This document shows, piece by piece, positions 45,685 through 53,413 of a stretch of 64,000 nucleotides of DNA (position 1 is the first letter of the stretch; each line of letters opens with the position of its first letter). Where the stretch lies: NCBI GenBank assembly GCA_038106145.1, contig JAYODD010000008.1, forward strand, positions 62,001 to 126,000. The letters run 5' to 3'. The position numbers and the translations under genes are program-made. Origin of the DNA: JBFJKD01 sp038106145 (lineage in GTDB: Bacteria > Pseudomonadota > Gammaproteobacteria > Pseudomonadales > Porticoccaceae). The notes under the pieces were generated by a model, which saw only the letters and a list, made by a program, of their open reading frames with translations, was not told the origin of the DNA and did not search any database.

Positions 45685-46865
45685 CCGATGGCGCCCGCCG
45701 CGCGCCAGGCGGCGATGTCTGCGGCGGAACATCCCACCGATAGCAGCACTTCGTCGGTGTGCTGACCGAGCGCCGGCGCCGGTATCGGTTCGCGCGCCGC
45801 CTCACCCGCGAAAATAACCGGCGGACGGGCTTGCCGTAGACGCCCCGCGGCGGGGTGTTCGTATTCGACAACACTGCCCGCATGCACCACCCGCGGGTCG
45901 GTGAACACCTGTTCGCGGCTATTCACTTTTGCGCAGGGTACGCCGTCGGCATCAAGACGTGCAATCAAGACATCGCTACTGTAGTGCAACGCCCTTTTTT
46001 CAAACTCCTCCAGCAGGGGCCTGTAGTTGGTAAACCGCCCCATTAACGTGGTAAAACGTTCATCGTCGAGCAGGGATTCGCATTCCAGCGCCCTGCAGGC
46101 GCCTTTAAATTCGTCATCCCCCACCACAATGCAGGTAATAAACCCGTCGCCACTTTTAATAATGCGATAAAAATCCGCTAACAGGGGTTTGCGCTGTACC
46201 CCTTCTTCACCGACGAAACTGTCATTCCAGAACACATCCGCCCACAGAAAACTCAGGCTGGCATCGAGCATGGAAACTTCCAGGTGGTGACCCTGAACCT
46301 GTCCACGCTCCCGGGCGAACAGCGCGGAGGAAATCGCCTGGGCCGCAGTGTAGGCCGCGATTTTGTCGCTGACGATGGTTTTTACCAGTTGCGGGTTGCC
46401 ATCCGCGTCCGTCTGGTTGATCGCGAATCCTGACACCGCCTGGATCACCGGATCATACACCCGATTTTCAGACCCGGGACCATCGGCCCCATACCCGGAG
46501 ATCGACACATAGATAAGATTTGGATTGATGTTATGCAAATCCGCGTACCCATAACCGTAGCGATCCAGCGCTCCGGGGCGAGAGTTTTGCACAAACACAT
46601 CCGCGGTTTTAATCAGCGCTTCCAGCGCCGGGCGAATCGCCGGGTTTTTTAAATCCACCGCGACCGACCGCTTGTTGCGATTTAAATACAGGTTATAGCC
46701 GGTAAAACCACCGCGCACACCACCCACATACCGGGATGGATCGCCACTGCCCAGGGTTTCCAGCCGAATAACGTCCGCACCCTGATCGGCGAGCAGGCCC
46801 GAGGCCAATGGCCCGGACGCATTAGTCGTAACTTCGACAATCCGTATACCTGTTAGTGGTTCCAT
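45681..46865 (-). CDS. CaiB/BaiF-type (class III) CoA transferase
   Basis: This 394-residue family III CoA transferase moves CoA between carboxylic acids through an aspartyl-CoA intermediate. N-terminal GIRIVEVTTNASGPLA, LADQGADVIRLE and the NRNKRSVAVDLK motif are characteristic. The middle part includes FVQNSRPGALDRYGYGYADL, and the C-terminal part has PCAKVNSREQVFTDPRV. The substrate acid cannot be inferred. It is a single gene, tail to tail with purK. About 200 bases separate it from the thiamine-related operon, whose last gene is upstream on the same strand. Confidence 0.9.
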   Translation of the reverse strand: MEPLTGIRIVEVTTNASGPLASGLLADQGADVIRLETLGSGDPSRYVGGVRGGFTGYNLYLNRNKRSVAVDLKNPAIRPALEALIKTADVFVQNSRPGALDRYGYGYADLHNINPNLIYVSISGYGADGPGSENRVYDPVIQAVSGFAINQTDADGNPQLVKTIVSDKIAAYTAAQAISSALFARERGQVQGHHLEVSMLDASLSFLWADVFWNDSFVGEEGVQRKPLLADFYRIIKSGDGFITCIVVGDDEFKGACRALECESLLDDERFTTLMGRFTNYRPLLEEFEKRALHYSSDVLIARLDADGVPCAKVNSREQVFTDPRVVHAGSVVEYEHPAAGRLRQARPPVIFAGEAAREPIPAPALGQHTDEVLLSVGCSAADIAAWRAAGAIG

Positions 46866-47068
46866 ATAGGCGGTTCCATTTCAGTGATTTGATAGTAGCG
46901 ATCCCATTAGCGTTATGCTCCGCAGGGTAACACCACAAACTGAGCGTATCCCGTGTTTTTATCTTCCATCCCGCGCCGCGCCGCATCGACACCCGCTATT
47001 CAATCCACAAATACGATCATTAACAACTGTCTTTGCGATGGCACCAAGTTTACCACCACAGGCTGGCA

Positions 47069-47857
47069 TCAGGGTCGAGCAGTGACCAGTAGCGGCCAGA
47101 TTTGATGCAGAAACTCGGTAATTTTATTAGCCACACGCCATCTTGCGGAAGCCGCGTCACCGCGCTCCAGATCAGTCATATTCCAGGCCTGGAAGAGCGT
47201 AGCGAAATCCATCAATGGCTCACCGCATCCCGCAAATTCCCAGTCCAGCACCAGCAAACGACCCGTGGCGTCTTCGACAACGTTGGCGGGACTTAAATCG
47301 TGATGACACAGCACGGTTTGTCGGATACCTGCCTGAAAGCTGTCCAGCACAGGTTCCAGTTCCCGGTACAGTTGACAGGTATGCATGGGCACCGGCGCCC
47401 GCCCGGCACACAGTCGTTGCCAGTACTGGCGTACGTGGGTCGCGTAATCGAAGACCGGGGCTGCAACCGGGCACTGATGGATACGTTCCAGCAGCGCCGT
47501 TAACGCGGCGCGTTTTTCCGGGCTCTGCGCCAATTCGTGGGCCGACCAGTGTATGCCTTCAATATACTCTGTCACCAGAAACTGTTCGCGCGGCGCGCAG
47601 TACACCACCTGCGGTGCAAAATCCTGGCCGGCGATGGCGGCGAGAATTTTCTGCTCGCGACAGCGGTCAATCCCCAGCGCCGTGCCGTTTTCGGCATTCA
47701 GACGCAGTACCAGACGGCGCCCATCTGCGTTGACCAGATAACTTTGGTTGGTCAGCCCCCCAACTATGGGTTTGATCACTCGCGGCGGGTATTGCAGCGC
47801 CAGAGACCAATGCTCCCAGGTGTCAACCGCGGCCTGTACCCGCTGCGGAATCGGCAT
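47069..47857 (-). CDS. APH/choline-kinase-fold phosphotransferase, probable thiamine kinase
   Basis: This 262-residue aminoglycoside-phosphotransferase-fold kinase starts from ATG 47857. It has the Gly-rich loop IVGGLTNQSYLV, the catalytic loop VLCHHDLSPANVV and the metal-binding LDWEFAGCGEPLMD. The family includes ThiK (thiamine kinase) and choline kinases. It is the last gene of a TPP-riboswitch operon and overlaps pnuC by 35 bases, so thiamine is the most likely substrate. The product would be thiamine monophosphate, which still needs ThiL, not present in the window. The substrate assignment is inference from context. Confidence 0.78.
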   Translation of the reverse strand: MPIPQRVQAAVDTWEHWSLALQYPPRVIKPIVGGLTNQSYLVNADGRRLVLRLNAENGTALGIDRCREQKILAAIAGQDFAPQVVYCAPREQFLVTEYIEGIHWSAHELAQSPEKRAALTALLERIHQCPVAAPVFDYATHVRQYWQRLCAGRAPVPMHTCQLYRELEPVLDSFQAGIRQTVLCHHDLSPANVVEDATGRLLVLDWEFAGCGEPLMDFATLFQAWNMTDLERGDAASARWRVANKITEFLHQIWPLLVTARP

Positions 47858-48455
47858 GCTGTGACTCCATCTGCTTACGCCAGGAAAAGTAGCCAAACAC
47901 CACAATAATCAGGTAGGCCAGGAATAACAATGCGGTTAAGTTCAGACCCCGGTCGATGTAAAGCATCAGGGCCAGGCTATCTATCAACATCCAGTACAAC
48001 CAGTTTTCGAGAATTTTTTTTGCCACCATCCAGGTGGTGAGCACGCTGCCCCAGGTGACCAAGGAATCCACGTAGGGCCAGGCGGCGGCGGTGTACGCCG
48101 TCAGAAAAGCCCCGGATAGCCACGCGGCCAGCAGCACCGTCGCCCCTGCGGCAACGTGATTTTTAAGCGGCCAGGTGCGTATTTGCACGCCGCGGTGCAA
48201 CGCACCACCGCGGCGCCACTGATACCAGCCGTAGACCGCCATGCCCATGTAATACACATTAAGCGCGGATTCCATCAGCAGGCTTACCTGCCAGAACAGG
48301 GCGGTATAAATCGCGGTACTGGCAAATGCGCAGTACCAGCACAGGCTGTTTTCCCGCAGGGCCAACAACAAATAGGCCAGCGCCAACAGAACCGCCAGCA
48401 ACTCCCATCCCGAGGTGTCGGCAAACTGGGCAATGACCTGTTGCACAAAACCCAC
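47823..48455 (-). CDS. pnuT: PnuC-family transporter, probable thiamine permease (PnuT type)
   Basis: This 210-residue membrane protein has about seven transmembrane helices. The PnuC-family motif around AVYGWYQWRRGG is near residue 70. PnuC proteins facilitate diffusion of vitamins (nicotinamide riboside, riboflavin, thiamine), which are then trapped by phosphorylation. Here the TPP riboswitch upstream and the kinase downstream point to thiamine, the PnuT subtype. The start is a GTG at 48455, three bases after the preceding stop. The C-terminal tail is hydrophilic. Confidence 0.82.
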   Translation of the reverse strand: MGFVQQVIAQFADTSGWELLAVLLALAYLLLALRENSLCWYCAFASTAIYTALFWQVSLLMESALNVYYMGMAVYGWYQWRRGGALHRGVQIRTWPLKNHVAAGATVLLAAWLSGAFLTAYTAAAWPYVDSLVTWGSVLTTWMVAKKILENWLYWMLIDSLALMLYIDRGLNLTALLFLAYLIIVVFGYFSWRKQMESQHADSAAGTGRG

Positions 48456-48458
48456 TAA

Positions 48459-48704
48459 TCAAACAGCCTGATAGTCATAAATAAACTTGGTGACAAAAAT
48501 CGCCTTGCCCAGAGCGCCGTGGCTCCACAACATGGCGTCGCCAAGCGCGGCCATGACCTGACTGTGTTCACCCACCACCACGGTACAGGTGGGGTAAGTC
48601 TTCACCCGCAGATCGTAACCATTGAGTCGCTCGATAAACCCGTCGATAGGTCCAATATAATTATCCTGCAACGGGTACATGCTGATTTCCGCCGTCAGTT
48701 GCAC
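48459..48704 (-). CDS. YkoF/MTH1187-type thiamine-binding protein
   Basis: This 81-residue protein has the ferredoxin-like YkoF/MTH1187 fold signature: the N-terminal TAEISMYPLQDNYIGPIDGF, FIERLNGYDLRVKTYPT and the C-terminal GKAIFVTKFIYD. Family members bind thiamine or its hydroxymethylpyrimidine moiety. A GTG start at 48704 is supported by GGAGGTG five bases upstream. It lacks a signal peptide and so should be cytoplasmic. Placement between the TonB receptor and the permease gene makes it part of the thiamine operon, perhaps as a buffer or sensor of the vitamin. Confidence 0.85.
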   Translation of the reverse strand: MQLTAEISMYPLQDNYIGPIDGFIERLNGYDLRVKTYPTCTVVVGEHSQVMAALGDAMLWSHGALGKAIFVTKFIYDYQAV

Positions 48705-48800
48705 TATCCACCTCCAGTGGTTTCTCGGTTATCGTTCGCCCGTGATTGGCAGCCAGCAGTGCCGCCGATGCAATCGGCGCGGCACTGCGTTTTCGCACCG

Positions 48801-50939
48801 TTAAAAATTGTAGGTCGCCGTCGCCCCAAACACCCGCGGCTCGCCGTATTGATAGTACGCTTCATCGGCGTAAAACTTGCGCGGATCGTTGCCGAAGTAG
48901 AAACCGCGCACGGCGTAATCCTGATCCGTTAAATTGCGTCCCCACAGGGTCAGATCCCAGTGCGCCAGGTTATAGCCCAGGGTCGCATTAACCAGCTCGT
49001 AACTGTCGGAGCGTTGATCGTGGCTGTCGGAGAAATAGAAGCGAGCCTTGCCTTCCACCTCCAACCGCGCGTAAAAACCCGAGCCAAAATCCATGCGCCC
49101 GCCGAGGTTAAATTGATAACGCGGCGCATGGGCCTGTTCGCGCCCACTCTTGTCCACCAAAGTGTCGGCCACGTTAACCACAAAATCGTCTATCTCGGTA
49201 TCGAGCCAGCCGATATTGGCGAACAGTTGAAAGGTGTCACTGAACTGCCAGCGGGCTTCCATTTCCATTCCATAGTTTTTGCCGCTGGCGGCATTATCGA
49301 TATATTCAACAAACTGCTGCTCCTCGTTATACCAGCCTTTTAGCTGCATATCCCGACGATCCATATAAAACAGTGCGAGGCGGGTTTGCAGTCGATCGTG
49401 CAGATAACTGCCCTTCAAACCCAGCTCGTAATTGATCAGGGTTTCCCGCTCGAACTCAAGGCGATCCTGTAAAAACGCGGTGATGGACGGCCCAAACCCG
49501 CTGCTTCTGGCACGCCCCAATGCCTCGCCGTTGACGCCGCCGGTTTTGTACCCGCGGGCGACTAAACCGTACAGCAGGGTATTGGGGTTGACGTGGTATT
49601 CGAGGCTGGCCTGCCCACCCCACAGGTCGTCCCGCGGAGAAGCCCGCACGGCGCGACTATCCCGGTAGTCCGCCTGAAATTGTTCCCAGCGGGCGCCGAG
49701 GGTCAGGGTAACCCGTTCGCTTAGCGGGGTAGTCATCTGCCCATACAGCGCCAGATTTTCGGTATCATAAACACTGGTGAATTCCGCATCGGGAACGAAC
49801 AGCACCCAGTCAAAAAAATTCCGCTGCAATGCTTCGTCCCGCTGTTCGTAGTACACGCCAGTCACCCAGTCGGTGTGACCGCCGAGACGACCAGCCTCCG
49901 TGGACGTCAAACGCAATTCCAGGCGGGTGGCATCGCGCTCGCGCCGGTAGTTGTCGGTGGACGAGTACTCCCAGCCCTCACAGGGCAACCCGGTACACAG
50001 GCCGTTAAAACTCCAGTCCTCGTCGTAGCCGTATTCAAGGTTGGAGTCTGTATACGAGACCCTGCCCAACAACTCAAACAAATCGTGGCCGGTCCAGGTG
50101 GTCGCCAGGGCGATGGCGCCGGTTTCCTGGCGGTCCTGGCCCGGCTGATCGGACAGTGTGTGGCGTGTATTGTCCAGACTGAACGCGTCGTAACCGTTAT
50201 CGACGTTCACATAAAAAGTGGTGAGATCGACTGCCAAATCGTCGTGCGCCTGCCAGCGCAATTTACCGCGCGCTGTCAGTTCGTCCCGATTATTGGTGTT
50301 GTCTCGGCGCAGAAAATCGTTGTCGATAAACCCGTCGCTGCGATACTGCTGTACCGCCAGCCGGCCCCGCAAGGTTTCTGCAAGGGGTCCGCTCACCACG
50401 CTGCCCAGGCTCCAGGTGCCGTAGTTGCCGTAACTGCTGGACAACGCGCCGGCAAACTCCTCCGTGGGTTCATTGGACCGAATATTGACCATGCCCGCCA
50501 GGCCATTGGCGCCAAAGCGCGTGCCCTGGGGACCGCGCAGCACTTCCACCTGGTGAATATCGTACAGCGTGGCCGCATTGCCAATACCGCTGACATCAAT
50601 ACCATCAATCACCACGCCGACGGACGGGTTAATGGGATCGACAAACTGGCTGCGCTCGCCAATACCGCGTATTTGCAGGTAGCGACCGCGGGACGCGCCC
50701 GCCGCAAAATTCACATTGGGCGCCGCATTGAGCACCTCTTCCAGATGCTGCGCGGTACGCCCACGAATGGTGGCAACGTCAATGACCGACAGGCTCGCCG
50801 GAACCTTGAGAATATCCAGATCGTGGAACGTTGCGGTGACAACAATTTCCTGGAGCGTATCGCGATCACTGCCTGCAGCCCAACTGGCGGAGCACAGACT
50901 AGTCAACAATAAGAGCATGTTGCGAAAAAACAGTTTCAT
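48801..50939 (-). CDS. TonB-dependent outer membrane receptor, probable thiamine uptake
   Basis: This 712-residue TonB-dependent receptor has a signal peptide (about 1-21) and a TonB-box-like segment QEIVVTATF. The plug domain (about 35-150) contains VLRGPQGTRFGANGLAGMV. The 22-strand barrel ends in an aromatic residue (GATATYNF), as outer-membrane proteins do. GGAGG lies seven bases before the ATG. Because the gene sits directly under a TPP riboswitch and heads a thiamine transport/kinase operon, thiamine or a thiamine precursor is the likely ligand. The receptor class itself is certain; the ligand is inferred. Confidence 0.9.
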   Translation of the reverse strand: MKLFFRNMLLLLTSLCSASWAAGSDRDTLQEIVVTATFHDLDILKVPASLSVIDVATIRGRTAQHLEEVLNAAPNVNFAAGASRGRYLQIRGIGERSQFVDPINPSVGVVIDGIDVSGIGNAATLYDIHQVEVLRGPQGTRFGANGLAGMVNIRSNEPTEEFAGALSSSYGNYGTWSLGSVVSGPLAETLRGRLAVQQYRSDGFIDNDFLRRDNTNNRDELTARGKLRWQAHDDLAVDLTTFYVNVDNGYDAFSLDNTRHTLSDQPGQDRQETGAIALATTWTGHDLFELLGRVSYTDSNLEYGYDEDWSFNGLCTGLPCEGWEYSSTDNYRRERDATRLELRLTSTEAGRLGGHTDWVTGVYYEQRDEALQRNFFDWVLFVPDAEFTSVYDTENLALYGQMTTPLSERVTLTLGARWEQFQADYRDSRAVRASPRDDLWGGQASLEYHVNPNTLLYGLVARGYKTGGVNGEALGRARSSGFGPSITAFLQDRLEFERETLINYELGLKGSYLHDRLQTRLALFYMDRRDMQLKGWYNEEQQFVEYIDNAASGKNYGMEMEARWQFSDTFQLFANIGWLDTEIDDFVVNVADTLVDKSGREQAHAPRYQFNLGGRMDFGSGFYARLEVEGKARFYFSDSHDQRSDSYELVNATLGYNLAHWDLTLWGRNLTDQDYAVRGFYFGNDPRKFYADEAYYQYGEPRVFGATATYNF

Positions 50940-51005
50940 GGTAGAGCCTCCACAGCACTAACGTAATGGAGACCCGGAATATGCGCGAGGGTTAAGGCTA
51001 GAGCT

Positions 51006-51090
51006 GTCCTATTCCTACGCCGGCACGACCCGGATCAGGTTCAAAGGGTTCGTCTTCACAACGTCTCAGGCCGAAGCCACCCCTTAGGAA
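51006..51090 (-). promoter_or_regulatory. TPP (THI-box) riboswitch
   Basis: On the minus strand the leader has all conserved parts of the TPP aptamer in order: AAGGGGTG at the 5' stem, GGCCTGAGA, then ACCCTTTGAACCTGATC, GGGTCGTGCCGGCGTAG and the closing GGAATAGGA. The aptamer ends about 65 bases before the receptor start codon. TPP binding should turn off the thiamine operon. Between aptamer and ATG, a CTCCA segment can pair with TGGAG of the ribosome-binding site, which suggests control of translation initiation; no U-tract terminator is seen. Confidence 0.95.
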
Positions 51091-51110
51091 ATCGCAATTG
51101 CGACGCCGCT

Positions 51111-51138
51111 ATTGTAGTCGCGCCGCGCGCAGATGCAA
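51111..51138 (-). promoter_or_regulatory. Possible promoter of the thiamine operon
   Basis: On the minus strand, TACAAT (51116-51111) lies about 20 bases upstream of the TPP aptamer. A weak TTGCAT (51138-51133) sits 16 bases before it. Transcription would start near 51104 and contain the whole riboswitch. Confidence 0.5.
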
Positions 51139-51218
51139 CCGCTCAGCATGGCGTCGAACCTGCACATACGGTATATCCCTATAACACTACCGCGCTGGCC
51201 AAGTCGCGGCAGCATCGC

Positions 51219-51224
51219 TATAAT
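51219..51224 (+). promoter_or_regulatory. -10 box of ppa
   Basis: A perfect TATAAT is followed by a GC-rich discriminator (CGCGGCC), about 50 bases upstream of the ppa ATG. No good -35 box was found at the right spacing. Apart from the riboswitch, the two promoters and this box, the 333-base gap between the receptor gene and ppa holds nothing I could identify. Confidence 0.5.
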
Positions 51225-51272
51225 CGCGGCCCTGTTGTACACCCCCACCTCACATTCCCATCAAGGACAACC

Positions 51273-51818
51273 ATGAGTTACAGCAAGATTCCCGCGGGCG
51301 ATGATTTGCCCGGCGACATCAACGTCATCATTGAAATTCCCGCCAACCACGACCCCATAAAATACGAAGTCGACAAGGACTGTGACGCGCTGTTCGTGGA
51401 TCGCTTTGTTGCGACACCGATGTTCTACCCGGCTAACTATGGTTTTATTCCCGGCACCCTGTCCGAGGACGGCGACGCCCTGGATGTGCTGGTGGTCTCG
51501 CCCTACCCGGTGATGCCCGGATCTGTTATTCGCAGCCGCCCGGTTGGAATGTTGCGCATGACCGACGAAGCTGGCCAGGATGCCAAACTCATCGCCGTAC
51601 CGCACTCCAAACTGACGCCCATGTACGACCATGTCCAGGAGGTAGGGGATTTGCCCGACCTGCTAAAAAGGCAGACCGAGCACTACTTCGAAAATTACAA
51701 GGATCTGGAGGAAGGCAAGTGGGTAAAAATCGATGGCTGGGGTTCCGCTGAAGAAGCGCGCGCCGAAATTATGGCGTCACGCGATCGCTATTTGAAGCGT
51801 GGCATCCACGCCGCCTGA
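51273..51818 (+). CDS. ppa: Inorganic pyrophosphatase
   Basis: Ppa hydrolyses pyrophosphate and so pulls many biosynthetic reactions forward. The 181-residue family I enzyme has FYPANYGFIPGT, the metal motif DGDALDVLVV and the C-terminal FENYKDLEEGKWVKI. It is a single gene with its own -10 box and a strong terminator. Confidence 0.98.
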   Translation: MSYSKIPAGDDLPGDINVIIEIPANHDPIKYEVDKDCDALFVDRFVATPMFYPANYGFIPGTLSEDGDALDVLVVSPYPVMPGSVIRSRPVGMLRMTDEAGQDAKLIAVPHSKLTPMYDHVQEVGDLPDLLKRQTEHYFENYKDLEEGKWVKIDGWGSAEEARAEIMASRDRYLKRGIHAA

Positions 51819-51834
51819 GTATTGGGCCACTGCT

Positions 51835-51864
51835 AAAAAAACCCCGCCGCGCGCGGGGTTTTTT
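51835..51864. terminator. Bidirectional rho-independent terminator
   Basis: An A-run, CCCCG, a seven-base loop, CGGGG and a run of six T form an 11-bp stem (51836-51846 with 51854-51864) flanked by A and T tracts. It can end ppa transcription on the plus strand and the glycosylase-SDR-acs side on the minus strand. Confidence 0.92.
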
Positions 51865-51928
51865 ATGGGGTTGCGGTCCTCAATAAATCGACACCGGCGG
51901 GTTGCGAGCGCCCACCGCCATTGATACT

Positions 51929-52606
51929 TCAGGTTACGGTGAGGGCAAGCACGCGACTGATATGAGCCAGCGGATAACCGGACTGTTGCTGTAGATCGTT
52001 AAACACCTGTTGCACCGCCATCAAATCACGCCGCGACTGGGGGCTGATGCGGTCCATAAACCGGTGATTAATCAGCGCCGTGGTAACATCGGCACTGAGG
52101 ATAAAGGTATCCTTGCCCACCATGCGTAAAAAAATCGGCCCCGTATTGCCACCCAGACGACTGCCTTTTTTCTTCAGCTCCAGCCACAACGACACGATAT
52201 CGGACTCCGGCCAGGCCGCGATAAATTGGCCAAAGCTGCCGTGATGACGTGCAACATCGAGCAGATAGGCGGCGTTATCCCGCACCGCCGTTATTTTTTT
52301 CAGGTGGCGAATAATCGCGCTATTGTCGAGGAGTGCGCTGAGTTTTTCGTCAGAGTAATGGGCTACCCCCAGCGGATCAAACCCGGCAAATGCCTGTTCA
52401 AAGCCCGGCCACTTTTTGTCGACCACCTTCCAGGAAAAACCGGCGCGAAAAACGCCCCGCGCCATCTCCGCCAGGTAGCGGTCGTCCCCAGTAGCGCGCA
52501 ACTGGCGCGGAGTTTTAACCGCTGGCAGCAACGCCTTGACGGCAGCGGCGCTGCCCTTGTTGCGGATCGCCACGGCCAGCAGGGAAGCGAAGGATACGGC
52601 GGCCAT
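51929..52606 (-). CDS. DNA-3-methyladenine glycosylase I-like protein
   Basis: This 225-residue helical protein resembles the Tag-type HhH-GPD DNA glycosylases that remove 3-methyladenine. Family-like segments are FRAGFSWKVVDKKWPGF, NSAIIRHLKKITAVRDNAA, GSFGQFIAAWP and GGNTGPIFLRMVGKDTF. The N- and C-terminal cysteine/histidine residues that bind the structural zinc in E. coli Tag are not seen, so this is a divergent member. It lies 11 bases downstream of the SDR gene. Confidence 0.75.
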   Translation of the reverse strand: MAAVSFASLLAVAIRNKGSAAAVKALLPAVKTPRQLRATGDDRYLAEMARGVFRAGFSWKVVDKKWPGFEQAFAGFDPLGVAHYSDEKLSALLDNSAIIRHLKKITAVRDNAAYLLDVARHHGSFGQFIAAWPESDIVSLWLELKKKGSRLGGNTGPIFLRMVGKDTFILSADVTTALINHRFMDRISPQSRRDLMAVQQVFNDLQQQSGYPLAHISRVLALTVT

Positions 52607-52617
52607 AAACTACTCCG

Positions 52618-53376
52618 CTAGCCGCGGCCAAGATACGGCTGGGACACCGGCAAAATAACGGTTTCATACATATTTACGGTAGCCGGCAGGGCTGCGATAT
52701 TGGTCACCACCTCCGCCACATCCGCGACTTCCATGACGCCTTCCCGTTCCGGCACCTCCGGGCTACTCGCCCAGATGTCGGTCATCACATTGCCCGGGTG
52801 TATGCAACTCACCGCAATATTGAACGGTCGCAGTTCCAGCGCCAGGGCTTTGGTCATGCCGCTTACGGCAAATTTTGAGGTGGTGTAGGGGGCGCTTTTC
52901 GGGCGCGGCATTTGCCCGGAAATACTGCCGATATTAATTATTTTTCCACACTTTTGCGCTTTCATGATCCGCGCCGCAGCCCGGGAACAGAGAAATACCC
53001 CGGTGACGTTCACGGCCTGCACCTGCAGCCAATCCGCCAAACTCAACTCGTCAATACGGCCGGAGATGGCCATGCCCGCATTGTTTACCAGAATATCCAG
53101 ACGAGCGAAACGCCCGGTTATCTGCGCAAATATTTGCTCCACGTCGGCTTCGCTGGTGACATCACCACTGATCGCGTGTGCCGCGCCACCCCACTCGCTA
53201 ATCCCGGCGACTACTGCCTGCAAGGCCTCGCGGTTGCGTGCAGTAAGCACCACCTCGCAACCCCGTCGCGCCAGGGCGACGGCGATCCCTGCGCCGATAC
53301 CTTTGCTGGCGCCGGTAACCAGCGCTACCTTACCGCGCACTGTCGCCTCTTGCCCTTGCTCGGAGAATTCCTGCAC
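52618..53376 (-). CDS. Short-chain dehydrogenase/reductase
   Basis: This 252-residue classical SDR has the nucleotide-binding TGASKGIGAGIA near residue 21, NNAG at about 98, the catalytic Ser of NIGSISG, and the YTTSK motif. HPGNVMTDIW is near the substrate loop. The substrate is unknown. It lies 37 bases downstream of acs and just upstream of the glycosylase gene, all on one strand, so they may be co-transcribed. Confidence 0.93.
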   Translation of the reverse strand: MQEFSEQGQEATVRGKVALVTGASKGIGAGIAVALARRGCEVVLTARNREALQAVVAGISEWGGAAHAISGDVTSEADVEQIFAQITGRFARLDILVNNAGMAISGRIDELSLADWLQVQAVNVTGVFLCSRAAARIMKAQKCGKIINIGSISGQMPRPKSAPYTTSKFAVSGMTKALALELRPFNIAVSCIHPGNVMTDIWASSPEVPEREGVMEVADVAEVVTNIAALPATVNMYETVILPVSQPYLGRG

Positions 53377-53413
53377 TGTAGTTACCCGCGAGTTATCCGC
53401 CTGGTTTTCGTAG

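Noticed and set aside
49875..50912. 345-codon plus-strand frame opposite the TonB receptor
   Set aside because: Antisense shadow; the receptor frame has signal peptide, plug and barrel features.
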